From positions 43,460 through 107,459 of the forward strand of contig NZ_JASCIR010000021.1 in the NCBI RefSeq assembly GCF_029968095.1: a DNA stretch of 64,000 nt, given 5' to 3'. Below the pieces are notes generated by a model. The model had not been told where the DNA came from, did no database searches, and saw nothing but the letters and a program-made list of their open reading frames with translations. Source of the stretch: Streptomyces solicavernae (GTDB taxonomy: Bacteria > Actinomycetota > Actinomycetes > Streptomycetales > Streptomycetaceae). Numbering within the stretch: position 1 is the first letter of the stretch; the number at the start of each line of letters is the position of its first letter. Made by a program: the position numbers and the translations under genes. Positions 8,136 to 16,404 of the stretch are shown one piece after another.

Positions 8136-8810
8136 CTACGGGAGCGCCCTGCCCCGCATCGGGTCGAGCACCTTGCCCAGCGCCACCAGCACCCCCTCCA
8201 CGAGCAGCGCGAGCGCCGCCACAAGCACCGCGCCCGCCACCACCTGCGCGGTGTCCTGGAGGTTGAACCCGGCCGTGATGATCCGGCCGAGGCCGCCCTC
8301 CCCGGCCATCGCGGCGAGCGTCGCCGTGGCCACGACCTGGACGGCCGCCGAGCGCAGCCCCGTCATGATCAGCGGGAACGCCAGCGGGAGTTCCACCCGC
8401 AGGAACAGCTGACGCCCGCTCATCCCCATGCCGCGCGCGGCCTCCACCACAGCCCGGTCGACCTCGCGCATCCCGATGTACGCGTTGGTCAGCAGCGGCG
8501 GCACCGCGAACAGCACCAGGGCGATCAGCGTCGGCAGGTCGCCGTACCGCCCGAGCGGGGTGAGCGTGAGCAGCACGAGCACCGCGAGCGTCGGCACCGC
8601 GCGGCCCACGTTGGAGAGGTTGACCGCGAGCGCTCCGCCCTTGCCGATGTGACCGAGCCACAGGGCGAGGGGCAGCGCGATCAGGCAGGCGACGGCCAGG
8701 CACGTACCGCTGAAGTACAGATGCTCGCCGAGGCGGTGCCCTATCCCCTTCTCGCCGTGCCAGTTGGCGGCCGAGGTGAGCCAGGCGAAGGCATCCTGCA
8801 GTGCGTTCAT
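8136..8810 (-). CDS. Osmoprotectant ABC transporter permease (OpuB/OpuC type)
   Basis: A 224-residue inner-membrane permease with about five or six hydrophobic segments and the EAA loop VVEAARGMGMSGRQLFLRVE followed by LPLAFPLIMTGLRSAAVQVV. The signature AGFNLQDTAQVVAGAVLVAA near the end is common in this family. Its ATG overlaps the stop of the upstream permease by 4 bp (ATGA), so the two are translationally coupled and probably form a heterodimeric channel. Confidence 0.92.
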   Translation of the reverse strand: MNALQDAFAWLTSAANWHGEKGIGHRLGEHLYFSGTCLAVACLIALPLALWLGHIGKGGALAVNLSNVGRAVPTLAVLVLLTLTPLGRYGDLPTLIALVLFAVPPLLTNAYIGMREVDRAVVEAARGMGMSGRQLFLRVELPLAFPLIMTGLRSAAVQVVATATLAAMAGEGGLGRIITAGFNLQDTAQVVAGAVLVAALALLVEGVLVALGKVLDPMRGRALP

Positions 8811-9523
8811 GCGGGCTCGACCACCTTTGCCGTACGGACGCCGGGGGCGCGCCCCGACCGTATGCGCGTCCAGGGCGTGAGCCACCGCTGCAGGGCGAGC
8901 AGCAGCAGGTCCGCGCCGACCGCGAGCAGCACACAGAGCACCGAGGCGGTGAGCACCTGCGCCTTGAAGTCGCTGCGCAGGCCGGACATGATCAGGCCGC
9001 CCAGACCGCCGTAGTCCACGAGGGCGCCGACCGTCGTCAGCGCGACCGTGGCGACCGTGGCTATGCGCACCCCCGCCAGCAACGCGGGAAGCGCCAGTGG
9101 GAGTTCGACCTCCCACAGCTGCCGGAACGGCCCGTACCCCATCCCGCGTGCGGCCTCGCGGGCCTCCTCCGGGACGGCTTCGAGTCCCGCCAGGATGTTC
9201 CGCACGAGGACCGTCAGGGAGTACAGCACCAGGCCCGTCACGACCAGGGCCGCCGAGAGGCCGAACACCGGGAGCAGCAGCGAGAACATCGCGAGCGACG
9301 GCACCGAGTAGAGCGCCGTGGTGAGGCCGAGGACCGGGGCCGCGAAGACCTTGCTGCGGCGCGCGAGCAGCGCGAGCGGCAGCGCGACGGCGAGCCCGAT
9401 GAGGATCGAGGCGGCCGTGATGCCCACATGCTGAAGCGTCGCGTCGATCAACTCCTGGCTGCGCGTGCGGACATATTCCGCGCACACCCAGTCGTTGTCG
9501 ACCAGGCAGTTTCGCCCGTCCAT
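8807..9523 (-). CDS. Osmoprotectant ABC transporter permease (OpuB/OpuC type)
   Basis: A 238-residue permease with an EAA loop EAREAARGMGYGPFRQLWEV and membrane segments such as ITAASILIGLAVALPLALLA. I chose ATG 9523 (MDGRNCLVDNDWVCAEYV), not the upstream ATG at 9550, because GGAGG lies about 9 nt before it and the residues NDWVCAEY look family-typical. First gene of the permease-permease-binding protein operon; the ATPase gene starts 198 bp away on the other strand, so 9524-9721 must hold both promoters. Confidence 0.9.
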   Translation of the reverse strand: MDGRNCLVDNDWVCAEYVRTRSQELIDATLQHVGITAASILIGLAVALPLALLARRSKVFAAPVLGLTTALYSVPSLAMFSLLLPVFGLSAALVVTGLVLYSLTVLVRNILAGLEAVPEEAREAARGMGYGPFRQLWEVELPLALPALLAGVRIATVATVALTTVGALVDYGGLGGLIMSGLRSDFKAQVLTASVLCVLLAVGADLLLLALQRWLTPWTRIRSGRAPGVRTAKVVEPA

Positions 9524-9721
9524 CCGGCCCCACCTCCCCCACAACGCCACCGGAACCAGCCCGGAACCACGCCCGGACCCAGGCCCGGGCCCCGTCCCCC
9601 GAGCGCATGTCCCCCGAACACCTGTCTGTCGGCGACCCTAAACCCCAGCACTGACAATCGCCGATAGCCGTCGTCCTGCCGCAACATGAGGTTCACGAAA
9701 CGCCCACCACAAGGGGGAGCC

Positions 9722-10885
9722 GTGATCCGGTTCGAGCACGTCACCAAGCGGTACGACGACGGCACCACGGCCGTCGACGACCTGTCGTTCGAGGTCGCCG
9801 ACGGTGAACTCGTCACCCTCGTAGGCCCGTCGGGCTGCGGCAAGACCACGACGATGAAGATGGTGAACCGGCTGATCGAGCCCACCTCGGGCCGGATCCT
9901 GCTCGACGGCGAGGACATATCCGGCGTCGACCCGGTCGAGCTGCGCCGCCGCATCGGCTACGTGATCCAGCAGGTCGGCCTGTTCCCGCACAAGACGGTC
10001 CTGGACAACACCGCGACCGTCCCGCACCTCCTCGGCGTCAAGCGCGCCGAGGCCCGCGCCCGCGCCGCCGAACTCCTCGAACTCGTCGGCCTCGACCCGT
10101 CCGTGCACGGCGCCCGCTACCCGGAGCAGCTCTCCGGCGGCCAGCGCCAGCGCGTCGGCGTGGCCCGCGCGCTCGCCGCCGACCCGCCCGTGCTCCTCAT
10201 GGACGAGCCGTTCGGCGCGGTCGACCCGGTGGTCCGCGAGCACCTGCAGAACGAGTTCCTGAAGCTCCAGGCGGCCGTGCGCAAAACGGTCCTGTTCGTC
10301 ACGCACGACATCGAGGAGGCCGTACGCCTCGGCGACCGCATAGCCGTCTACGGCTCCGGCCGCATCGAGCAGTACGACGCCCCGGCCACCGTCCTCGGCG
10401 CCCCCGCCACGCCGTACGTCGCCGAATTCGTGGGCGCCGACCGGGGGTTGAAGCGCCTCTCGGTCACGCCGATCGAGGAGGGCGACCTGCAACAGCCCCC
10501 GGTCGTACGGCTCGACGACCCCCTGGACCGCGCCGCCGGGCAGCTGCGCGCCGAGGGCGCCCCCTGGGCCGTCGTCCTGGACGCGGAGGGCAACCTTCAC
10601 GGCTGGATCTCCGCCGAGCACACCGGCAGCAAGGGCACGGTGCGCGACCGGGCCCGCCGGATGGAGGCCTGGCTGCCCGTCGGCGCCTCCCTGAAGCAGG
10701 CGTTCGCCACGATGCTGCAGCACGACGCGGGCTGGATCGCGGTGATCGACGAGGACTCCACGGGCCGCTTCCTCGGCGTCCTGACCCCGGCGACCCTGCA
10801 CGAGGCGCTGCGCCGCTCGACGACCGCGGACGCCCGGTCCATCACACGCGCGGAGGTCGACCTGGAGACAGTCACGGTGCGCTGA
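9722..10885 (+). CDS. Osmoprotectant ABC transporter ATP-binding protein with CBS-type C terminus
   Basis: The ATPase that powers the divergent permease pair. It has Walker A GPSGCGKTTT, Q-loop, signature LSGGQRQR, Walker B VLLMDEPFGAVDP and the H-loop VTHDIEEA. After about residue 240 the sequence leaves the ABC domain and shows a CBS-pair-like region (PVVRLDDPLDRAAGQLR, then FLGVLTPATLHEALRR), as in OpuA/ProV, where CBS domains sense ionic strength or nucleotide. Start GTG 9722 gives MIRFEHVTKRYDDGTTAV; the frame is open to an ATG at 9686. Divergent arrangement of ATPase and permeases is less usual than a single operon. Confidence 0.92.
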   Translation: MIRFEHVTKRYDDGTTAVDDLSFEVADGELVTLVGPSGCGKTTTMKMVNRLIEPTSGRILLDGEDISGVDPVELRRRIGYVIQQVGLFPHKTVLDNTATVPHLLGVKRAEARARAAELLELVGLDPSVHGARYPEQLSGGQRQRVGVARALAADPPVLLMDEPFGAVDPVVREHLQNEFLKLQAAVRKTVLFVTHDIEEAVRLGDRIAVYGSGRIEQYDAPATVLGAPATPYVAEFVGADRGLKRLSVTPIEEGDLQQPPVVRLDDPLDRAAGQLRAEGAPWAVVLDAEGNLHGWISAEHTGSKGTVRDRARRMEAWLPVGASLKQAFATMLQHDAGWIAVIDEDSTGRFLGVLTPATLHEALRRSTTADARSITRAEVDLETVTVR

Positions 10886-10921
10886 GCCGTACCGGGAAAA
10901 CCGACTCCCCTACGGGAAGCG

Positions 10922-11113
10922 TCACTTGACCGAAAGCCGCTCGCTCATCCACGCCAGGGCCTGCGGGATCTCCCGCCGCCAGGTGGTGAGGTTGTGGCCG
11001 CCGCTGTCGAGGACGATCGAGAACATCCGGGTGGGCGCCCGGTGCGCCCCGCCGGCCTCGACCAGAGCGTCCTGCCTGCGCTTTCCGCCGGACGCGCGCC
11101 CGGACGCCGATCC
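10922..11113 (-). pseudogene. Remnant of an esterase/alpha-beta hydrolase gene (3' end only)
   Basis: The minus strand reads ...TRMFSIVLDSGGHN then LTTWRREIPQALAWMSERL and a stop at 10922-10924. This looks like the C-terminal 45 or so residues of an Esterase-D/antigen-85-type hydrolase, with the catalytic His in GGHN and the 'W-x-x-x-I-x-x-x-L-x-W' end typical of that fold. An in-frame stop at 11114-11116 cuts it off upstream, and no other frame continues the fold, so the active-site Ser and most of the gene are missing. I infer a deletion, perhaps linked to arrival of the adjoining transporter genes. Confidence 0.6.
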
Positions 11114-11238
11114 TCATGCACCGGTTTTCCGGGCGGAGAGTGAACCCGCCTCCCACAAGCACCGTCCTAGAGGGCGCAATTTGTCCGGCGTAACCGCAGA
11201 AGCCGGGCTTCAGCTCTCTCGCAGAACCACGGGATGCG

Positions 11239-13080
11239 ATGTCAGTCAGGACAGATGGGGAAATGTCGGGTGGGGTTGCGGCGGCTTCTCACCGGGTCCG
11301 GCGCATGCTGCGCGGCCCCCGCCCCGAGAAGGTGCCGTACCTGGTCGCCACCGCCTGCACGCTCGTGGGCCTCCTTGACATCGCCGCCGGCGTCTTCCCG
11401 CGCTTCCGGCACAGCCGCCTGCACGCCCTGGCCGAGGTCCTGCCCGGCGCACTCGGCCCCTTCGCCTCCGCGCTCGCCCTCAGCGCCGGCGTCCTCCTGC
11501 TGCTCCTCGCGCACGGCCTCAGGCGCCGCAAGCGGAGGGCCTGGCGGGCGGCCGTGTTTCTGCTCCCGGCGGGCGCCGCGGCCCAGTTCGCGTACCGGCA
11601 CTCGCTCGTCGGCGTACTGATCGCCGGCCTGCTGCTCGCCCTGCTGCTGCGCCACCGGGGCGAGTTCTCCGCGCTGCCCGACCCGCGCAGCCGCCGGCCG
11701 GCGCTGGCCAACTTCTTCCTGATGGGCTCGTTCTCGCTCACCCTCGGCACGGTGATCGTCGCCACCCACCCGCGCAAGGTCGTCGGCGACCCGAGCCTCG
11801 CCGACTACCTCACCCACGTCGTGTACGGCCTGTTCGGCGCCGAGGGGCCCCTCGCGTACACCGGGCGCACCGGCTGGACCGTCGGCTACTCCCTCGGCGC
11901 CCTCGGCATGCTCACCGCGCTCACCACGGTCTACCTGGCCCTGCGCCCCGAACACCCGGCCGCCCGGCTCACCGAGGACGACGAGACCCGCCTGCGCGCC
12001 CTGCTCGACCGGCACGGCGCCCGCGACTCCCTCGGCCACTTCGCGCTCCGCCGCGACAAGGGCGTGGTGTTCTCGCCCAGCGGCAAGGCGGCCGTCACCT
12101 ACCGCGTCGTCTCCGGCGTGATGCTCGCGAGCGGCGACCCGATCGGCGACGTGGAGGCCTGGCCCGGCGCCATCGAGCGGTTCATGGACGAGGCGCGCAA
12201 GCACTCCTGGACCCCCGCCGTCATGGGCTGCTCGGAGACCGGCGGCGAGGTCTGGACCCGCGAGACCGGCCTCGACGCCCTCGAACTCGGCGACGAGGCG
12301 GTGGTGGACGTGGGGGATTTCTCCCTCTCCGGGCGCGCCATGCGCAACGTGCGCCAGATGGTCAAACGCATCGAGCGGAGTGGCTACGAGACCCGGGTAC
12401 GGCGCGTACGTGACCTGAGCGCGGCCGAGTTGGAGCGGGTCCGGCGCGCCGCCGACGACTGGCGCGGCACCGACACCGAGCGCGGCTTCTCCATGGCCCT
12501 CGGCCGCATCGGCGACCCCACCGACGGCGACTGTCTGATCGCCACCGCGCACAGGCGGGACGAAGTACCCGGCCCCCACGGCGACTTGAAGGCGATCCTC
12601 CACTTCGTGCCCTGGGGCGCGGACGGAGTCTCGCTCGACCTGATGCGCCGCGACCGCGCCGCCGACCCCGGCATGAACGAACTCCTCATCGTCGCCGCCC
12701 TGCAGGCCGCCCCGAAACTCGCCATCGCGCGTGTGTCCCTCAACTTCGCGATGTTCCGCTCCGCCCTCGCGCGCGGTGAACGGCTCGGCGCGGGGCCGGT
12801 GCTGCGCGGCTGGCGCGGGCTGCTCGTGTTCCTGTCGCGCTGGTTCCAGATCGAGTCGCTGTACAAGTTCAACGCCAAATTCCGCCCCCGCTGGGAGCCC
12901 CGCTTCGTGGTCTTCCGCAACAACCGCGACCTGCCGCGCATCGGCGTCGCCGCGATGCAGGCCGAGGGCTTCGTCACCCTCGCCCTGCCCCGCTTCCTGC
13001 ACCCCCGCCCCGGCCCGCGGCGCCCCTGCCCGCACACCTCCGCGGCCCGGCCGCGGGAGCGCGGCGTGCAGGTCGTCTGA
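11239..13080 (+). CDS. LPG-synthase-like membrane protein (DUF2156, LysX/MprF C-terminal type)
   Basis: A 613-residue protein. The N-terminal 200 residues contain about six hydrophobic segments (for example LVATACTLVGLLDIAAGVF). From about residue 250 it has the phosphatidylglycerol lysyltransferase domain (DUF2156), recognisable by DSLGHFALRRDKGVVFSPSG, AVTYRVVSGVMLASGDPIGD and FNAKFRPRWEPRFVVF near the end. Such proteins move an aminoacyl group from charged tRNA to membrane phospholipid, lowering surface charge. No lysyl-tRNA synthetase domain is fused. Start is ambiguous: ATG 11239 or ATG 11263 (MSGGVAAASHRV, with GGGGAA just upstream); neither has a strong ribosome site. Whether it aminoacylates lipid is not shown. 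Confidence 0.88.
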   Translation: MSVRTDGEMSGGVAAASHRVRRMLRGPRPEKVPYLVATACTLVGLLDIAAGVFPRFRHSRLHALAEVLPGALGPFASALALSAGVLLLLLAHGLRRRKRRAWRAAVFLLPAGAAAQFAYRHSLVGVLIAGLLLALLLRHRGEFSALPDPRSRRPALANFFLMGSFSLTLGTVIVATHPRKVVGDPSLADYLTHVVYGLFGAEGPLAYTGRTGWTVGYSLGALGMLTALTTVYLALRPEHPAARLTEDDETRLRALLDRHGARDSLGHFALRRDKGVVFSPSGKAAVTYRVVSGVMLASGDPIGDVEAWPGAIERFMDEARKHSWTPAVMGCSETGGEVWTRETGLDALELGDEAVVDVGDFSLSGRAMRNVRQMVKRIERSGYETRVRRVRDLSAAELERVRRAADDWRGTDTERGFSMALGRIGDPTDGDCLIATAHRRDEVPGPHGDLKAILHFVPWGADGVSLDLMRRDRAADPGMNELLIVAALQAAPKLAIARVSLNFAMFRSALARGERLGAGPVLRGWRGLLVFLSRWFQIESLYKFNAKFRPRWEPRFVVFRNNRDLPRIGVAAMQAEGFVTLALPRFLHPRPGPRRPCPHTSAARPRERGVQVV

Positions 13081-13123
13081 GCCCTCCCGACCACTGCCGT
13101 ACGGCTCACTCCCCGTACGGGCC

Positions 13124-13129
13124 TACGCT
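13124..13129 (+). promoter_or_regulatory. Candidate -10 element (TACGCT) for near-leaderless folP mRNA
   Basis: TACGCT fits TANNNT and ends 6 nt before the folP ATG, so transcription would begin at or next to the start codon. No clear -35 hexamer is visible. Confidence 0.45.
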
Positions 13130-13135
13130 GGAGGC

Positions 13136-13999
13136 ATGAGTACGTTGCGCGGCCGGGGCACGGTCGAAGGCCTTCCGGAGTGGGACCGCTGTGCGGTGAT
13201 GGGAGTCGTCAACGTGACGCCCGACTCCTTCTCCGACGGTGGCCGCTGGTTCGACACCACGACCGCCGTCAAGCACGGCCTCGACCTGGTCGCCCAGGGC
13301 GCCGATCTGATCGACGTCGGCGGCGAGTCGACGCGGCCCGGCGCCACCCGGGTCGACGAGGACGAGGAGCTGCGCCGGGTCGTGCCCGTGGTGCGCGGCC
13401 TCGCCTCCGAGGGCGTCGCCGTCTCCGTCGACACCATGCGCGCCGCCGTCGCCGAGGCCGCGCTCACCGCGGGCGCCCGCCTCGTCAACGACGTCAGCGG
13501 CGGCCTCGCCGACCCCGCGATGATCCCGGCCGTCGCCGCCGCCGGCGCCCCGTTCGTCGTCATGCACTGGCGCGGCTTCAGCGAGGACATGAACAGCCGC
13601 GCGGTGTACGCGGACATCGTCGGCGAGGTCGTGAGCGAGCTGCACGCGCGCGTGGAGGCGGTTGTCGCGGGCGGGGTGGCCCCCGAGCGGATCGTCCTCG
13701 ACCCCGGCCTCGGCTTCGCCAAGGACGCCGAGCACGACCTCGCCCTGGTCGCCCACATGAAGGAACTGCGCTCCCTCGGCCTGCCGGTCCTGGTCGCCGC
13801 CAGCCGGAAACGTTTCCTCGGCCGGGTCCTGGCCGCAGGGCCGGACTCCGCCCCGCCGCCCGCGCGTGAACGTGACGCCGCCACCGCCGCGGTCTCCGCC
13901 ATCGCCGCCCACGAGGGCGCCTGGGCGGTCCGCGTCCACGAGGTGCGCGCCACCGCCGACGCCGTCCGCGTAGCCCGCGCCGTAGAAGGAGCCCAGTGA
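13136..13999 (+). CDS. folP: Dihydropteroate synthase
   Basis: Joins 6-hydroxymethyl-7,8-dihydropterin diphosphate to p-aminobenzoate to give dihydropteroate, in folate synthesis; the sulfonamide target. 287 residues, normal length. Motifs: MGVVNVTPDSFSDGG (loop 1), DVGGESTRPGA (loop 2), VNDVSGG, DPGLGFAKDAEHDLALV and ASRKRFLGRVL, all in family order. The ATG at 13136 is preceded by GGAGG overlapping a TACGCT box. First gene of the cluster folP-SnoaL-like-folB-folK-DUF3180; the stop codon overlaps the next start by 4 bp. Confidence 0.97.
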   Translation: MSTLRGRGTVEGLPEWDRCAVMGVVNVTPDSFSDGGRWFDTTTAVKHGLDLVAQGADLIDVGGESTRPGATRVDEDEELRRVVPVVRGLASEGVAVSVDTMRAAVAEAALTAGARLVNDVSGGLADPAMIPAVAAAGAPFVVMHWRGFSEDMNSRAVYADIVGEVVSELHARVEAVVAGGVAPERIVLDPGLGFAKDAEHDLALVAHMKELRSLGLPVLVAASRKRFLGRVLAAGPDSAPPPARERDAATAAVSAIAAHEGAWAVRVHEVRATADAVRVARAVEGAQ

Positions 14000-14496
14000 C
14001 GCCCCGTACCGACATCGAAGCCGTCGAGACCGCCAACACGTCCTTCTACGAGGCTCTGGAGCGCGGCGACTTCGAGGCGGTCTCGGACCTCTGGCTGCGC
14101 GACGAGCCCGGCGCCGCGGACGACGAGGAGAGCGTCGGCGTCTCCTGCGTGCACCCCGGCTGGCCCGCCCTCTCCGGACGCGGCGAGGTCCTCAGGTCGT
14201 ACGCCCTGATCATGGCGAACACCGAATACATCCAGTTCTTCCTCACCGATGTGAAGGTCTCGGTGCACGCCGACACCGCCCTGGTCAGCTGTACGGAGAA
14301 CATCCTCAGCGGCGGCCCCGCCGAGGAGGGCGCCGACCTGGGCCCGCTGGTCGGCCAGCTCGTGGTCGCCACGAATGTGTTCCACCGCACGCCCGACGGC
14401 TGGAAGCTGTGGTCGCACCACGCCTCGCCGGTGCTCGCCGAGACCGAGGACGAAGAGGGCGACGGCAGCTCCGAGGGCGGCGAAACACCCGCCTGA
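13996..14496 (+). CDS. SnoaL/NTF2-like fold protein within the folate operon
   Basis: A 166-residue protein starting at a GTG that overlaps the folP stop. It has the NTF2-like pattern: an N-terminal helix (ETANTSFYEALERGDFEAVSDLW), then VSCVHPGWPALSGRGEVLRS, and strands ending in TNVFHRTPDGWKLWSHHASP. This is the SnoaL-like/ketosteroid-isomerase-like domain often found in Streptomyces, here with an acidic tail (TEDEEGDGSSEGGE). Its tight coupling to folP suggests a role near folate, but no active-site assignment is possible by eye; it is not one of the known folate pathway enzymes. Confidence 0.85.
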   Translation: MTPRTDIEAVETANTSFYEALERGDFEAVSDLWLRDEPGAADDEESVGVSCVHPGWPALSGRGEVLRSYALIMANTEYIQFFLTDVKVSVHADTALVSCTENILSGGPAEEGADLGPLVGQLVVATNVFHRTPDGWKLWSHHASPVLAETEDEEGDGSSEGGETPA

Positions 14497-14686
14497 GTGG
14501 GTAGGCGCCCTGCCGGGATTGGATTCCCCGCCGCCGGGGTATGGGCGGCTACCAGCCCAAGACCGGCATGTCCAGAGCCCCCATGGGCACGCACTGTCAG
14601 CACCCGCAGGTAGATTCGAATGGGTCCCGCGAGCCGACCGCACTCGGCCCGGACCCGCCGAACCGACGATTGCAGGAGTGATTCGC

Positions 14687-15046
14687 GTGGATCGTGTCGC
14701 GCTGCGCGGCCTCAAGGCCCGCGGGCACCACGGTGTCTTCGCCCATGAACGCGAAGAGGGCCAGACCTTCGTCGTGGACCTGGTCATCGGCCTGGACACC
14801 AGGCCGGCCGCGGCCGACGACGACCTGGCGAAGACCGTGCACTACGGCATCGTCGCCGAGGAGGTCGTGGCCGTCGTCGAGGGCGAGCCCGTCGACCTCA
14901 TCGAGACCCTGGCCGAGCGCATCGCACAGCAGTGCCTCAAGCACGCGGGGGTCCAGGAGGTCGAGGTGGTCGTCCACAAGCCGGACGCCCCCATCACGGT
15001 CCCCTTCGACGACGTCACCATCACGATCACCCGGAGCAACGCATGA
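14687..15046 (+). CDS. folB: Dihydroneopterin aldolase
   Basis: Converts 7,8-dihydroneopterin to 6-hydroxymethyl-7,8-dihydropterin and glycolaldehyde. 119 residues, typical, with the family features LRGLKARGHHGVFAHEREEG (catalytic Tyr/Lys neighbourhood), VDLVIGLDTRPAAADDDLAK, TVHYG and HKPDAPI. The GTG at 14687 is chosen: AGGAG lies 8 nt upstream, and the product starts directly with the first strand (VDRVALRGLK). Separated from the SnoaL-like gene by 190 bp, so it may have its own promoter (TAGATT near 14613 is a candidate -10). Overlaps folK by 4 bp. Confidence 0.95.
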   Translation: MDRVALRGLKARGHHGVFAHEREEGQTFVVDLVIGLDTRPAAADDDLAKTVHYGIVAEEVVAVVEGEPVDLIETLAERIAQQCLKHAGVQEVEVVVHKPDAPITVPFDDVTITITRSNA

Positions 15047-15639
15047 AAGCGCAGAGCGACCCGACCGTGCAGCCGGTGCCCGCCTCCGTGGTGGCACAGG
15101 TGGATGCCGCGGACGCCACCCTCAACAACCCCAAGTTCGCCGTGATCAGCCTCGGCAGCAACCTCGGCAACCGCCTGGAGACCCTCCAGGGTGCCGTCGA
15201 CGCCCTGGAGGACACCCCCGGCCTGCGCGTAAAGGCCGTCTCACCGGTGTACGAGACGGAGCCCTGGGGCGTCGAGCCCGGCAGCCAGCCCTCGTACTTC
15301 AACGCGGTCGTCGTCATCAAGACCACCCTGCCCCCGTCCTCGCTCCTGGAGCGCGCACACGCGGTCGAGGAGGCCTTTCACCGCGTACGGGACGAGCACT
15401 GGGGCCCGCGCACCATCGACGTCGACATCGTGACGTACCAGGACGTCGTCTCCGACGACCCCGAGCTCACCCTCCCGCACCCGCGGGCGCACGAGCGGGC
15501 CTTCGTCCTCGCCCCCTGGTACGACGTCGACCCCGAGGCGCAGATCCCCGGCCGCGGCCCCGTCGCCGAGCTGCTCGGCCAGGTCACCCGCGCGGGCGTC
15601 ACGCCCCGCGTGGACCTGGAACTCCGGCTGCCCGAGTAG
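15043..15639 (+). CDS. folK: 2-amino-4-hydroxy-6-hydroxymethyldihydropteridine pyrophosphokinase
   Basis: Transfers diphosphate from ATP to 6-hydroxymethyl-7,8-dihydropterin, making the substrate of FolP. 198 residues, of which the first 30 or so are a species-type extension before the core FAVISLGSNLGNR. Other signatures: SPVYETEPWG, SYFNAVVVIKT, the active-site RxxxxHWGPRTIDVDI block and LPHPRAHERAFVLAPW. Start ATG overlaps the folB stop (ATGA), so the pair is translationally coupled. Confidence 0.96.
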   Translation: MKAQSDPTVQPVPASVVAQVDAADATLNNPKFAVISLGSNLGNRLETLQGAVDALEDTPGLRVKAVSPVYETEPWGVEPGSQPSYFNAVVVIKTTLPPSSLLERAHAVEEAFHRVRDEHWGPRTIDVDIVTYQDVVSDDPELTLPHPRAHERAFVLAPWYDVDPEAQIPGRGPVAELLGQVTRAGVTPRVDLELRLPE

Positions 15640-15691
15640 TCGTTAGGGTCAGCACGGGGCCCGCGCCAGGGCCCGGGGACCCGGACGAAGC

Positions 15692-16204
15692 ATGACGAAA
15701 GAGGCGACCGCCACCGTGAAGCAGCTGCGCATCCGGACGCTGATCGGCCTGTTCCTGGCGGCCGGGGTGCTGTCCTGGGCGGGCGCCCGGCTCTGGGACT
15801 CGCTCGGGGAGCTGCCGAGCGTCCCGCTGGCGGCGCCGATCGTGCTCGGCGTGATCGCCGCCGTGCTGCTCGCGACCGCGCTCTCCATCCGCTCCCGGCT
15901 CCGCGCCCAGCGCGAGCGCCGCCCCGGCGCGAAGGGCGTGGACCCGATGATGGCCGCCCGCGCCCTGGTCTTCGGCCAGGCCAGCGCCCTCGTCGCCGCG
16001 CTCGTCACCGGGGTGTACGGCGGGGCGGGCGTTTTCCTGCTCAGCCTCCTGGAGGTCCCGGCACGCCGCGACCAGGCCATCTACGCCGGCTTCGCGGTCC
16101 TGGCCGGCGCGGCCGTGATCGCGGCGGCGCTGTTCCTGGAGCGCGTCTGCAAGCTCCCGGAGGACGGGGACGGGGACGACGACGAGGTGGGGGCGGCGGC
16201 CTGA
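15692..16204 (+). CDS. DUF3180 membrane protein
   Basis: A 170-residue integral membrane protein, four hydrophobic segments (IGLFLAAGVLSWAGARL; LAAPIVLGVIAAVLLATAL; LVFGQASALVAALVTGVYGGA; AGFAVLAGAAVIAAALFLERV) and an acidic tail. It matches the DUF3180 proteins that follow folK in many actinobacteria; the motif DPMMAARALVFGQASAL is family-like. ATG 15692 or GTG 15716 (VKQLRIRTL) could be the start. Function unknown; the conserved position hints at a link with folate or with neighbouring cell-wall genes, which is inference. Confidence 0.88.
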   Translation: MTKEATATVKQLRIRTLIGLFLAAGVLSWAGARLWDSLGELPSVPLAAPIVLGVIAAVLLATALSIRSRLRAQRERRPGAKGVDPMMAARALVFGQASALVAALVTGVYGGAGVFLLSLLEVPARRDQAIYAGFAVLAGAAVIAAALFLERVCKLPEDGDGDDDEVGAAA

Positions 16205-16249
16205 CCGTCCCGAACTCCCCGAGGCCTGCTTCGGCATGCCCACGGCCAC

Positions 16250-16286
16250 GGGGGTGCCCCGGAACCAAACGCTCCGGGGCACCCCC
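16250..16286. terminator. Terminator hairpin between convergent DUF3180 and folE genes
   Basis: A perfect 14-bp inverted repeat (GGGGGTGCCCCGGA and its complement) with a 9-nt loop ACCAAACGC; no long T-run, which is usual for Streptomyces. Confidence 0.85.
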
Positions 16287-16338
16287 GCCAGACCTGCCAG
16301 ACCTGCCCGACGCGTCAGACCCGTCAGACCGACCCGTC

Positions 16339-16404
16339 GCCTCACTTGGCCATGATCAGGGCCTCACTTGGCCATGATCAGGGCCTCACTTGGCCATGAT
16401 CAGG
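16339..16404. repeat. Three perfect 22-bp tandem copies covering the folE stop codon
   Basis: Copies at 16339-16360, 16361-16382 and 16383-16404, each starting GCCTCACTTGGCCATGATCA then GG. Each copy carries the last folE codons and stop (LIMAK-stop in the minus strand); only the copy nearest folE is translated. Confidence 0.95.

Noticed and set aside
9638..10801. Long minus-strand frame opposite the osmoprotectant ATPase
   Set aside because: It is a shadow of the ATPase gene in GC-rich DNA; the + strand has all ABC motifs and this frame has none.
14595..14640. tRNA-like T-arm (GATTCGAAT)
   Set aside because: No cloverleaf can be drawn around it; it lies in the folB leader.
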